Positions 20,643 to 33,509 of a stretch of 64,000 nt of DNA are shown one piece after another (within the stretch, counting starts at the first letter, position 1; every line of letters starts with the position of its first letter). The notes under the pieces are model-generated. The model was not told where the DNA came from. It saw only the letters and a list, made by a program, of their open reading frames with translations, and did no database searches. Made by a program: the position numbers and the translations under genes. The stretch is taken from assembly GCA_019044685.2 (NCBI GenBank), contig JAGTXX020000006.1, positions 2,065,501-2,129,500 on the forward strand. Reading direction: 5' to 3'. Origin of the DNA: Nannochloris sp. 'desiccata'. Taxonomy: Eukaryota; Chlorophyta; Trebouxiophyceae; Chlorellales; Chlorellaceae.

Positions 20643-21117
20643 TTTATCTCTTCAGAAGAAATGTCAATTTACGACCACAAAATTATCTCTGATCCCCATC
20701 AATCTTCGTATTATCCAAGTTAAATGCAAAGAAATCATAAGAATAAAATATAGAATCTACTCGCGATGCTCGATCGCGGAGTCTTGTAAGCGTTTGCAGC
20801 CCAACAGTGCAAATGCTTTTGGTCACCTTCCCCGCCAACTATCACCAGCCCAGCACCTTCCATCAGACAAGCAGGCTGCCACTCACTCACTCACTTACTG
20901 TAAACTACACAGATCCTTTAGTTATGAAATCTACAACGAAACTAACTGCTATCTTCCTGCAAGAACCGGACTACCTTTTTCACTCACCCCACAGTCACCC
21001 ACCTTCCCTGCAGGTAGCACATATCTCGCTTTCACTTGATATCTTTTTCTCCCTCGATTCCCTCCATAGTATTTTTTTTCATCTTCTAAACTTCCATCCT
21101 GGTTATGCGTTAAAATT
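20643..21117. other. Divergent promoter between PQ-loop and membrane-protein genes
   Basis: C/T-rich on the plus strand towards the downstream start codon. No gene or element was recognised. Confidence 0.45.
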
Positions 21118-24037
21118 ATGGCTATCCCTAGCCCCTCCTTATTAGACTGGTCCGATCTCTTGGCTTCGTCTGTAGTCACTCACACCCCTCTACCGATAAC
21201 GGCTACCCAAGGCCTCACATCTGCGTTTATTGAAGCCAATGTCTCAGAACTACGGTGAGAAATAATTTTTGAAAGGGTTTGCCTCCCCCGATTGCGAAAA
21301 CACGCACCAAACACCTCTGACAGACCAGCTGACTCGCCCTATTCCTCTCTGCGCCCAATAATATTTTTCACATTATTATTATTGCAGGATTATATTAGCT
21401 CAAGGTTCCCATCATGAGCTCGCAATTTACTCTATACTTAGCAAGGGTGCTATAAATCTAGAAGATATGGATCCTATTGGCCACCTCCCTCTCGATAAGC
21501 CTTCGCTCGCTGTGCACGCTATGAAACGCTGTGCCACCGTGTCACACCAGTCTCCCGGATCTCCTACTATTCGTGGTGCGGCTGGTGCAGACGATAAAAA
21601 CGAGCGTGTTGATTGGGAAGAAATGAAGAGTTTAGGTTGTGATTGGGCGCTTGCTGCTCCCATGGCTTGCACCAGCCCTCGGTGTGAACGGCTTCTAGGA
21701 GCCGTGTTGATCGCCGGCAAGAGCTCTGCTTCTTCATTTCCTGGTTCTGCTTCGGGGCAAATTGGTCCCAGCATCAACCCTGAATGGTTGAAAGAATGGA
21801 GCTGTGAACTTGCCCAGGGCATTGCGCATGCTTCTGTCTCAGTTATGGAAAGCAGTCTGGATATGCTGCGGCTTCTCTACCCGCCCAAAGTTGTTGAAGC
21901 CCTGGTCTATAATGCGATCGCCCCTGGAGGCCACCCAGAAGAAGCAGACCGTCTAGCAGAGCTCTTAGAATTTGCTGCAGCATCATTAGATGTACACGAC
22001 GATGCCAAAGCTGCTGCTACTGCTGCTGCTGTTGCTGCTGGTGCTGTTTCAGCCTCCGCTGCTGATTTTTCTATTTCTGCTCCAACTATGACGACTGGTA
22101 TTACAGAGCAGGACATGTCTGAAGATGCTACGTTAGCAAGCACTGAGACTCAGGAATCAGCATCTCCAAGAAAAACTACAGTAGTCAGAACTGTGAATGC
22201 TAGGAATCTACCTCCTCTTCATCACAATTATCCAACGACTGCTGTTTCTGCTGCTGGTGGCCAAGGTCGCCGGTGCTCCCCTGTTCAACACTCCCCCTTT
22301 GCCGCTCTTTCTGCAGCGTCCCCTTTCTCCCCTACACCGCCACTACCACCTGGAAGTGCCTCGTCTGCAGGAGGAGAGGGAGGTGCCCCTACTGCTGCTA
22401 CAGGCTCTACCTCTGAACGCACATCAACTGATTCTTACGAGGACCGTGGTGAAGCTTCCGGCGGCCGGCCTACCTCCCGTCATCTTTCTTCCCCAAGTCA
22501 CATGGCTGCTGCAGTTCTCCGCCAAGCTTCTTTACAAAGCAGACAATCTCTAATGAACAGTACTGAGGATTTGGCTTCGATGAGTCCTGCAAACTCTGAG
22601 GTAGAGGGGTATGAAGACCTGTTATCTGAAGACGCCACGGCGAGAGCGATGAGAAGACCTTCGTATCAATTAGACAGAGCGCACTCGTACGAATCGATGG
22701 ATAGTGATGGTGATGCTCAGATTGAGAATGGCAGTAGAAATAATAGTGATGATGAGCAACAAGGAAATCAGCATTCCCGTTCTACAGCTCCGCTTTCCGG
22801 CTCACCTCCGCCATCACCTCGGGCAGCAGTTGTGTTGGTACATGGCCAAGAACAGCAGGAGCATCAGCTTGGCGACTCTCTAAATCTTTCAGTCAATCTT
22901 TTAGGAGAAGAGGCAATGGAAGACAATACTTCACCAAGAGTTGCTGTGATCTTTCCAGCTCCGTACGCTACGAGCAAATTTCACAGTAATAGTAATCAAG
23001 AACTTGGAGCTGGCAATAGTGATGGCGGCAGAAGTGTCGATCACTACCACAATGGCGGTACTGCAACCGTACTGCATCCTCATCGTACCTTCCATCAACA
23101 CCAAGCTGCCTACTCCCACAATCAACAAAATCACCACCAGCACCACCACCAGCAGCAGCAGCAGCACATGCAGCACATGCATTCTCAATCTCTGAGCACG
23201 ATTTCAGAAGGTGGCAGCAGATCATCACACCCTGATGTGACCACCATGACGTCTCGTAGTTTAAGTAGCCAGCTTAACAGTTTCCCAAGTAATCCAAGTC
23301 CGTTAAACAGCTTAACCAGTACTCCAGCATCAAGCCTCCACTGGGATCAGGAGTGGGATTTAGCTTTTGCAGATGCCAGGGTAGAACAGAAATTTACAAA
23401 ACATATAATTTCGCAGTTGGTGGCAGCAGAAGCAGCTGTTGGTGCTACTATACTGGTGCTTGCTACTACTTTCTTTGCTATGTACCCTCAATTTTCTCTT
23501 AATCAACGTGTTAGTTTGTATTCTGGAGGTCTCGTCCCGTTGCTATTGCTTTTTACGTTGCCTCTTTTTATTTCCTTGGGTGCTCGAGAGGCTTGGATGC
23601 AGCATCGCTTGCTGCTCTTACCAGCTTTACGCCTTTTAGCTGCGTTAATGTCTGCAACGTGGCTTGATTCTCTTGGCTTTGCAGCAATACAAGCTGTTCC
23701 ATTGGGTGTGCTTTCTTTGACAAACCCGATGCGGCTGCGTTTCCACATTCCTTTACAGCTTCTCTGTATGTGGGCATCTATCCAACCGGGTATCAAGGCA
23801 TTTTTGATTGGTTTTTTAGTTCCTACTGCAGTCATTTATGTAGCAGAACAAAGATTAAGAAGAAATTTCATGTTGGAGACTTTGGCTGCTGCCACTGCTG
23901 CTAGTGGTGGTGGTTTGGGTGCAGGGGCTGGAAGTCCAGGCCCTGTTGCTGCTGCTGGTGGTGGTGGTTTTGGTGCAGGAGCTGCGAGTCCAGGCCCTGT
24001 TGCTGCTGCTAGTGGTGGTGGGCCTAGTTCAAGCTAA
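21118..24037 (+). CDS. Large protein with low-complexity middle and C-terminal membrane domain, unknown
   Basis: Not recognised. Two exons are inferred, 21118-21254 and 21388-24037 (donor GTGAGA, acceptor GCAG, phase 2), giving 928 residues. The first 200 or so residues are folded-looking (LLDWSDLLASSVVTH, CTSPRCERLLGAVLIAG, VESSLDMLRLLY-like helices). The middle, roughly 210-650, is Ser/Pro/His/Gln-rich and probably disordered. The last 270 residues carry about five to six hydrophobic helices (LATTFFAMYPQF, LVPLLLLFTLPLFISL, LPALRLLAALMSATWL, IKAFLIGFLVPTAVIYV). At the extreme end is a direct repeat of Gly-rich modules, each containing SPGPVAAA. It is probably a multi-pass membrane protein with a regulatory N-terminal part, but no function can be given. 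Confidence 0.7.
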
Positions 24038-24869
24038 TTTAGCTAGTATATTTTAATTTTACAAGTCGTTTGGTCGTCATCCACTCTTTCCTACACCGTC
24101 TCACCTTTTTTATCTCCCCCACCTATTTCAAGAGAGGTCTCTATTTTCTTCCTTTTTATCGTACGCGTCATGAAATTGCTTCTACTTCCAAATATGCTCA
24201 GTATCCTATTCACGTATCGTGCTTGTCTTCAACTATGAACCATAGAAAAAAATGAATTGTGTTTTTAAAAATATATCGAATTACTTTCTTCTCGTCTTTC
24301 TTGTCGTCTTTGACCAAAAATCCAAAACACCCCCTCTTGTCGTCTTCCTTTTGCATTTTCCTAATATCTCGATCAAACAAAAACCCCTCCTATTTTAGAA
24401 TAAATAAGTAAATGAGTCTTGAAGTATGTTTTCTACTATGATTATGTCTCTCGGTCTTTTGTATTACGTTGCCTGTATTCTCGTGTAACTAAAAAATAAA
24501 AAATAAATCTGTTGAAAATTTTACAAATCAGCGTTGGGCAGTCGCTCCTGCTGCCCTTTATAAAAGTCTTGAAAATCGTCATATTTTATCGTATCATAAG
24601 AACAAACACAGTTGGTACTGCAGGAAACAGAAAACGTAACAGGCAAATACAGAGAATTTTATAAACAAAGGCAAAATAGGGTTTAAAAAAATGCAATATC
24701 TTCTCGTCATTAACAGTAAGTAAATCAATCAAGCATTAAGCAATCTTATCAAACATGGATTCATTTTTTTTCGCGGAAAAGGTAAATAAAGAGGTTATAC
24801 AAAGAAAACAAAGGTTTATCTAGTATACAAGAGGAGGAAAGAACGTTTTGAATTATACGTTTTTTTTAT
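24038..24869. other. Convergent 3' flanks
   Basis: AT-rich 832-base stretch between the stop codons of the membrane-protein gene and the second CtpA gene. Short frames here look random. No RNA gene was recognised. Confidence 0.5.
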
Positions 24870-26775
24870 TTATGCCGAGGAGGGCACCCGAGCAGAAGCA
24901 GAAGATTGATTCTTCACGCCGCCACTATTGTTGCTACGTTGAGAGTACCCAACGTCATCAACCCTGGCATCTAAGATCGACTCTGCAGTCAAGACACATG
25001 CATCAGTTTCCAGCTCATCAACCACTTGTCTGTCTGCTCCCGGGCCAACTGGAATTCCGGGAACAGATTTTGGACCACCTGGAAATACACTCGTACAAGC
25101 TCTATCAGGTACGACACCAATTTTATCGATATCTGTACCCGCAGGGGTACGATATTTCGCTACAGTGACAAACACAGCGGATCCGTCACCAAGTTCAAAT
25201 ACACTTTGAATTTTGCCTTTTCCAAAAGTACGATCACCGATGACTTCAGCTCTGTGGTTGTCACGAAGGGCCCCAGCTAAGATTTCAGAAGCAGAGGCGG
25301 ATTGACGGTTCACAAGAACAACCAGAGGAAGATCAGTGGCAGCTTGACCGCCACTGAGGATGACTTCTTGTACCCGTGCAGCTGACGGCAATGGACCAGC
25401 TGCAGCTGCCGCAGCAACGACACCACCAGTTTCTTCCCCTTCTGCTCCTCGATCTTGGATGGAAAATATCGTAGGGTTTGTATCTGCATTGAGCCATAAG
25501 CTTGCTACATCTAAAGACGCTGTAACGAGTCCCCCAGGATTATTTCTCAAATCTAAAATAAACGCTTCAGCACCATCTTTCTTTAACTGCTCAATAGCTT
25601 TCCCCATATCCTGTGCGGCGTGTTGGGAAAAATTAACAAGCCTGACGTAGCCAAAGTTGTGGTCATCGTAATGCATAGCGGTAGCAAACACGGGGGACAG
25701 TTCAACACGCTCTCGACGTAGGCGGAATTGCTTGCGTTCCATTTTGATATCCATATTATCACCAGGGTAAGGGCCAGGGACGCCTGGAATAGCTTCGATA
25801 GTACCAGAAGGAGTTTCCACACGCGCAGGAGAAGAAGCAATGGGCATGATACCTGCAGAATTTGAAGTAGATTCCTTCCTTCGTGCCACCTCCACCATAA
25901 CAGAGCTTCCCTGTTCTCCTCTTAATACAGAAGCAGCCTTTTCGCTATCCATTCCTTCAGTTGAGGTGCCATTTACTTTCAAAACTTCATCACCGGGTTT
26001 TATTCCAGCTCTATCAGCAGGGGAACCTTGAATGGGGGCAAGAACGAGTAAACGCCCGGAGGCGGGGTCTTGAGCAATCAGAAGACCTACACCACCTTTC
26101 AGCTCTCCATCTGAGCTCACCCTAAAGTCGGCATAATCTTTTGGGGATATCCAACGTGTGAAAGGGTCGCCCAAATCGCTCACCATGGTAGCGATCTGTT
26201 CAGCAGCTACATCCTTGGAAGGAGCGTAGGCTATTGAATTTAATTTTGAGCTGAGTTCCTGCTGCCAGTCAAGGTGGTTGAAGGTAGGATCGACGTACGT
26301 TTCAGTGAGGATACTCCACGCTTCAACCAATGTTTTTTGGACAGAGAAGAGCTCTGGATTTTCTGCAACAGGGAAGGTGAGGGTCTCTGCTGCAGAAGCT
26401 GATTGTGGCGGTAACATGGGAGTTCCAAGCCAGAGTGTAGTAGCAGCAGCGAACCCTAAGACACCATTTCCAATGCGTTTAAGCTTGTCTTCTACTATTT
26501 TCGCAACGATGGGGGTCTTGCGTGAATTAGCTGCAGGAGACAGTTTGAAAAATAATTTGTTTTTAAATCTTTATTTCGTATCTAAAAAATAGACCATCTG
26601 AAGACTTACCATAACTTTCGCCGTTGATGCTGGATTTGTTCAGCACAGAGAGACGAGTAAATCCGCATCTAGGGGCCACCAAGCTGGGTTTGCTTTTCTG
26701 GCAATTTAACTTTTCAAATTTTGCCCTAGGAACCATTTCCCCCTTGGCGCTCAGACACCCCTGATGCATATTCAT
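24870..26775 (-). CDS. CTPA: Thylakoid C-terminal processing protease CtpA (complete)
   Basis: This serine protease removes the C-terminal extension of photosystem II D1 in the thylakoid lumen. Two exons, 26775-26610 and 26530-24870 (GTAAGT/GCAG, phase 1), give 608 residues. Splicing joins a stromal transit region to a hydrophobic lumenal signal (GVLGFAAATTLWLG) ending at SASAAE, a typical AxA cleavage site. A PDZ domain (about 195-260, SPADRAGIKPGDEVLKVNG) is followed by the peptidase domain. Ser468 in SASASEI and Lys493 in TFGKGKIQ are 25 residues apart, matching the Ser-Lys dyad of the family. It carries an Ala-rich insert near 425-435. It is the better candidate for D1 processing of the two paralogues because it is complete here. 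Confidence 0.93.
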
Positions 26776-26979
26776 TATTATTTACAAAAATTTAAAGAAT
26801 ATCTTTTTAGACTGAACACCTTGTTCGGTGGTAATAAATCATCCAACTTCAGAGTGAGGTTACAAAAAAGCAACACCTCTCCTCGTCAGCTTCCCCCAAC
26901 AAACACTCTCTAGAAAGACTCATTATCCATTCCTATCGCCGTATATTCACCGACATACTAACCATATATACTTTAGTAA

Positions 26980-29900
26980 TTACACCTTGCCTGTATATTT
27001 AAAGCTCTTATCGTGATCTGCTTTCAATGCAGCCAATCCCGACCTCCACACCCCTCCACTCCCTCGACTACCGAAAGAAGCATACACATACTGCACACCA
27101 GCAGTACCGCAGGCACCATACACAGCATAGGCACCTTGTCGTAAAGTTACAGCGATTTGTGGGCTGCATAAAAGCATTGAACGCTGGCCGCTATCACCTT
27201 CTTCATCTTCGGCAGCGGGAGCAGCTGAGAGAGAAGTGGGAGAGCCAAGAAGGTTCAGTGCAGTTGGGGTGACAGGGCAAGCAGCTAGAATAAGGTAGTC
27301 GGCCAAGATATGGGGACAATACTTCTCAGACGCCTGTAGAAAGTTGAACAAGTAGAGGGTTATACTTGTAAAAAGAGGCACAGAAAAACTTTTTTAATTA
27401 AAATAAATCCTCGTCATCATTGTTAATTTTAAAATTTTCGTCTTACCTTTAAATTGGCAATTTCAGCCATCACGGCAGCCAATGCTTCAGCACAATACAC
27501 CCTCACACCTATAGATTTATTGCCGACAGCATTACTTGCTTCCCACTTCACCAACACAATCAGCAACGCACGCACAGCATGACCAAACACTGGTAAACAC
27601 CGCCCAAGCTCACTTTCTCTATGTCGAGCAAATGCAGTTAGTAAATGACACACATTTGCATAGATACTCGCTGTAGTAGGATTAAAAGCACTTAATAAAC
27701 CAGGTGCCTCTTCTTTATTACCTCCTCCTCCCAGTACTGCCGATGTAGTACCGGCGCTGGTGCCTAGAATATCAATAAAATTCAAAATCCGAGCGAGATG
27801 ACGGGAAGAGAGTTGAAATGCTTTTGGGCGCGCTACAATAGATTCCAAAGCACGCAACGCAGTACCACACGCTAATAATTTAGAAGTAAATGAAGAGGAA
27901 GTGGAGTTTGAGGGGATTTGACGTGTTGTCCAAGATGAAGACTGGTCGTTGTTGTCGCCATTGCTGTTGCCGTATTTTGGTGATACAATAGGTGGTGTGT
28001 TCAAGAACGCAGCATACAGAGCAGCAAATGACGTTATTCCCACACGACTACTACTTTCTATGCCTACAAGACGATGAGTTTGAGGAAGAGGGCAAGCAGC
28101 ATTGTAGAGAGTGGCAGTCAACGCTGACGTCAGACGCTCAGCACGTTGCGCCAAAGTGGTCAACGCAGCTTTGCCTCGAGAAGCTTCCAACGCCATTAGA
28201 CTTAGCTCAGTAATAGGTAAAAGATAAGTACTTGCAGTAGAAGTAGATAATGTTTTCTCAACAAACGCTACAGCATCACGGAGCTGCTGGCTGTTGCTGC
28301 CAGCTAGAAGAGTCTGAAGCGCTCCAAGGGCTGCAGCGCGAGGTCTGCCACTAGTGCCAGTTGCAGAATCAGAAGACGTTCTGGAGGCAGGGAACGCTGC
28401 AGAAAGAGGAATAGTGCGTCTCACAGGGTCTATATCCTCACTATTTATAGGAAGAAGCGCAAGAATGTGTAAAATCAAGCACAGCAAGCCTGTAAAATGT
28501 TCTGAAGTCGCAGCTGGTTTCATCGCACCGGTAGCCAAACACGCTGCTTCAAGATAGCACAAAAAGCCAGAAATTGATTCAATTTCAAGATTACTATCAG
28601 AATTTGTCAACACCGTAGCTATGACTGGTATATCTTCAGCCATTCGAGGTACGATTTTATTAGAGATAGCAGGCAGCTTTTCTATTTTTTCCGCAATAGC
28701 TGCTGGAGCCAAGCAACGAATATTGATTATGTGCGCAGCACAGGCAGCAAGAGAATTTAAAATTTTAAAATTCTTAGAAAAATTCTCTGTTTCTGTGGAT
28801 AAAGAGGTCAAGGAGGGGGCGTGGGCTTCAAACGAGGAGAGCAAAGAAATCGCAAAACTTTCACCAGCAGTAGGAGAAGCAGAGGACGTAGACAAGTTTA
28901 GTAAATATTCTTCGCAAGCAGCCATCACTCCTTCTACAAGAACAGCCAGAGAGGCGGTTATATGTCCAGAGGTGAGGGTGTCTTCTATCCATCCGAGCAA
29001 AACTACAGAGCCATCACTGCGGTCACTAATAGTAGTGTTGAGTACATCCAGCGCAAGCTTTCTCACTGCGTTCTTCACACTTTCTCGCACTTTCTCAGCG
29101 GCAGCAACACTTCCTACTGTTGTTGCTGTCGTTTCTACGGCTGTGAGAAGGTTTCCAAAACATTTCAGTGCTTCAGAAGGAGTTTTCAAACTTAGCAGAG
29201 GCGCCTCAGCGCTTGTGTTGCCACCAACAGTAGCAACAACGGTCATTGCTTTTGTGATTATTTTCAAAGCCAGTAAAGTGTGTTCCTCTTTATTTTTACT
29301 AATAAAGATGCACTTAAGAGCAACAGCTGATGCAGCGATTGCGGCAGTGGCTACTGCTTCGACCCCTGCAGCCGCTGCGCTAGGCAACCCTCCGTTTTGA
29401 AGGCCCAATAAGAAAACTCGAGATAACACAAAATCTAACCTTTTCAAATCTTCGAAAATATATTCGTCTACTTGTTCGGGGTGGTCTTCAATGGAAGCAG
29501 CCTTCCTCTTTGTTGCCTTGCAGCCAGAGCGAGTAGAATGAGCAGCCAAGGATCCAGCAGCTACAGTGGTCTCCATGGTGGAATGACCACCTAGTTCTGC
29601 GAGTTCGTCCACAGTTTCAGAAAACGCCTTTTCCACCTCCTTTTGATCAAATTCGCCACAAAGAGCTAGGCTGATGCACCTGACAAGTTTTTCTACTGGA
29701 CTGCTATTTACGTGTTCCGCTGGAAGAGCTTGGTCTCCATCATCTTTTTCCACTTCAGTTGCGGTCTTCTTCTTTTTCTGTTGATTCTTCCCTGATACGA
29801 CGGCCATGGGGGCAAAGAAATAAGTAATACGGCTGCAAAAGGGATAAGAAGAAGGAGAATACTTAGAAATTTCAGTCTTTGGTGCACCAAAATAAAAGGA

Positions 29901-32900
29901 AAAGAGGTCACGATATAACAGCAATGTTTTGGTTTTATAAAAGCAAGGACACCTACTCGAGCGAATCAAGAAGCTGCTTTGCCATTTCAAGAGGTGCAAT
30001 TGCAGCCACAGATGGCTTAGACAAGGCACGTTGCATTGCATAGCTTCCTGGGTCTTCAACAGCACCATCAGTTCCTCCTTCCTTGTCTCTGAATTGGAAT
30101 CGTGTTAGAAGCAATTTCATAATTTTAGACAGGCTTACTTCATCATTGCATAGTGAACTTTCCAGCAAAGCATCGAGCACCACTTGGTTGTGAAGAATCA
30201 GCGCAGAGGGGAGCTTTGCAACCTCCGCCCCGTTTTTAAAGCAACTTGAAAGAGAGAAACTGTTCAGTGATATCAACGCTGGAGGGGGAGAGCCAGGAAG
30301 CCATGAGCCATTATGCACATTTCCAAGGAGGATCTTTCCTAAAAACGCAATTTCATGCTCTAATAATGCCAATGCTGTGACGGTGGTGGTAGCGGGAGCA
30401 CCATCACTGCCTTCTCTTTCACTAGACCCCGGGTCACAGGTATGTTGTGCATGTATTTTACGATAGTGCAGTGTTTCCAATCTCTGCGCTGCAGCCATAT
30501 ACATTGTTGCTTTGAAATAAGAGGGGGGATTCTTTTTCGCCAAATTCCAAAATTCAGCCTCTTCAGGCTCAGCTAAATTCGATTGTGGTGAGCCTGTTTC
30601 ATTAAAATCAATAACCATAGGTCTTGCAATTGTTTCTCCGCCATTTAAAACAGCATTAAAATAGCCCCCTGATGGCTGGTTCTCTTTGTTCAGTAGATAT
30701 AGCTCTTGCCCAGGTAGTGAAATAACTTCAGGATGCAGTAAACAACACAAAGTATGTAATTTTAAAGCTTGTCGGTACAGCATCAGCGAGCCAGAAATAC
30801 ATTCCCATGCTCCTGTTGCTGTTACTGGCGAGCCAAAAGATGATGTTCTCTTTGCTGCTTCTGGAAGAATACCCATACGAGAAGATAATAAAGGAGATAG
30901 ACCACATATTAAACTGCCTAGGGCATCGGCAACAGCAGGAGCTGTGATGACGTCAACATGCAGCGCTGCCAAGCACGCTGCGCCCAGGTCTGCAATGAGC
31001 AGCACAGCAGCAGGTAGTTTCGCAGAATCGGATGTACTTGGATTTAAAGCAGGTATCCAACTCGTTACCATACGTACTAACGCAGCCACTTGGCCAGAAG
31101 GAACACTTCCAAGAGCTTCTTTAAGAACTTTTAAAAACACCGGGCACGTGACGAGCCTGGCCGCAGCAGAGCATGACGTGGTCAAACCACGCACAGCACG
31201 CACCAAAGAAGTAAGCAGCACTTCCAATTGTCTCAATTCACCGTACGCGTGTACAAGAGAGGTAGCTACGTTGGTTTGAATTAGAAAATCACTTTCTTCC
31301 TGAGCTTTGTGCTTCTCAAGAGCACGCTTTGCCTCGTCACTAGGATAGTAACTGGGATTCAATGGAGGCATTCCAGACCATAGCATAGGCCAAAGCAATG
31401 GTAAATGTGGCTGTACTCCTCTATGCTCTACAGCAAGTATTGCTTCCAGTACTTTTAACGACGCAGTCGTATTTGCCGTATCGCCAGGACTGGGTTCACC
31501 GTACGGGTCATCCTCGTCGTTAGGTGTACTACATCGTATTGCCAAGTTTACTAGATCAGCAAGCCATTGTCTATGTTTACTTTCGGGATCTTCTGTAGGG
31601 CGGTAGATGTGACTTGGTTTCAAGGTGCTTGAGATGGCACTGAGAGTAAGCAGTACACTTTTCTGTACTGCTCTATATTTGGTGTAGTCGTTGTCATATG
31701 TTTCAGTTTGACGTATCGCTTTGCCTATAGAGTTTAGCTTCTTCTGTAGAATAGAGGTTAGTGCAGTGAAGAACGTAAAATCAGCGTCGACAGCCACACC
31801 TCCAATGCTGCGAGTCTCTTTTTCCTTGCTAGATCCGGCGCCGTCACCTGCACCTGCTCCCCCAGTTGGTGGTCGTAGCCCGGCGTGACTAGCAATAGCA
31901 GCCGCAATCTCTGCAGCGCGTTTATATCTGTTCAAAGCAACGCAATATTGTTCTACCATCCAAGGAAGCGCAAGGAACACTCCAGCATCCACAACAGCAG
32001 CAGACTCTTCAGTAACATCTTTGTTCTCGACTGCAGAACTGACAGCCGTCGCTGCCTCGATTAATTTTCCTAGTTGAGTAAACACCTGGGAGGTATATAG
32101 CCTACTAGGTTTTGGAGTTACTTTAAACATTATTGCTACGGCTTCTTTTGCACTTGGTTTCTCCACTTTTGGTGCTACAAGCGCCATCGATGCAGCATCA
32201 GCGATGCTGGCAACGTGTGCTTGACTAAAAATGGCACACGAAAGCGCCTCCCGGCAGCCAGTTTTCAGTTGCTCATACTGTTCATCTTTCTTTTCTGGTG
32301 ACTCTATTGTTGACCTTTGTAGACTAAATCCAGCGTTTATTAGCAGGGAAAATAAGCGGGGTACGACTGCATCCCAGGACTTCCTAGGATTTGGCTGTTC
32401 TTTTAATAGCGGCACTAGCAGCTCAAGGGCAGCGGCACCAACACCAGGATGAGAATTTCTAACTTGGTCAGCTAGTGCAGCTTCTACAAGCGCAGCTGTT
32501 GGTTCCAAAGCAGGTTTAAATGATGCACTGAATTTGGTCCCAAGAAGTCGGAGTAGCTTTTCCAAGGCATTGCATAGCTGTAGTTGATGACTTTTGGAAG
32601 GCGTTTGAGATGGCACTTGGTGGACGGCGGCGGTGATGTTGGTCAGAAAGGTTGCTGGAAGAGGACGTTCTGGAGAAATCAAACGGTTTTCAAGGGCTCT
32701 AACAAGCATTTTCCACAGTCTATACGTTTCTTGATCTGTTTGTGTAGCTGCGCCAGTCGATTTACCGCCAGAATTTTTGATTTTGCTGCCTCTTGTAGTA
32801 GCACCTCTACCGTTCCGCCCAACAGCATTTAATAGCCAATCTAGTAATGAAGAGATATAGTGGGATCGGAGAAGCTCTGGTATTTGTACGGCTTGTGAAG

Positions 32901-33110
32901 CACTTTCTGATGAAAAGAGTGCAGTAGACAGATCCTTGGCAGCACGCAACTTCCTGCCAAGATTCGAAGGCGGCGGGATGATTAGATGAATAAAAACATA
33001 GAAATCAATGAGTAAACACCTAATTAGCAATATGGGTATTTATCTTACTCTTCAGAACTTGCACTTGCATTGTGCAAAGTCCTTGCTAAGGCAGGAATAT
33101 CGGTCACCAT
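26980..33110 (-). CDS. URB2: URB2/NPA2-like nucleolar pre-ribosome assembly protein
   Basis: URB2 acts early in 60S ribosomal subunit assembly in the nucleolus. Four exons are inferred: 33110-33049, 32953-29957, 29832-27447 and 27333-26980, with compatible phases (2, 2, 0) and GT-AG ends, giving 1932 residues. The protein is almost wholly alpha-helical with HEAT-like stretches rich in Ala and Leu and no catalytic motif. The C-terminal block (KYCPHILADYLIL, then the terminal DHDKSFKYTGKV) resembles the end of the Urb2/Npa2 family. Length is close to plant members. A Lys-rich segment (KNQQKKKK) at the start of exon 3 could be a nuclear signal. The exon 2/3 join skips an in-frame TAG using donor GTAGGT; two separate genes are the less likely alternative. 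The family call rests mainly on the C-terminus. Confidence 0.62.
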
Positions 33111-33509
33111 TGTTTTATCAAATTAAAGATTTAAATATTTCGCCTTGCAGTCATATTATTTTGCCAATGTAAGCCGTCGTTGAGAGTGCCACAATGGTCT
33201 TTATTATTAATAAAATGCAAAAGCGTATAGAATGTGTGTTATTTGTAAAATAATTTTTGGCACTTTTTTTAAACGATCAATTTTGTCAACCCAGTATAAC
33301 CAGTCTGTAAACCACCTTGGCTCACAAAGTCAGTCTGTGAACTATTGGCGGTTCACCAATTGAGCCCGCGAACGTCTGGTTCTTAGCTCTAGGTTGTTCC
33401 TTTCTCTTATTTCTCATTTTTTAAGTGATCAATTCCAAACTAGCAAGCTGGCAAACAGTTCGGAGGAACAAAATCAAACCCAATTGACTTAGTTAGCTGA
33501 CATTCCAAC
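33111..33509. other. Divergent promoter between URB2-like and PUB-domain genes
   Basis: AT-rich upstream region for both genes. CAGTCTGT occurs twice, at 33301-33308 and 33331-33338, 30 bases apart. No other element was recognised. Confidence 0.45.

Noticed and set aside
24541..24870. Extra exon or small gene in the convergent region
   Set aside because: Frames are short, AT-rich and lack splice-compatible ends or motifs.
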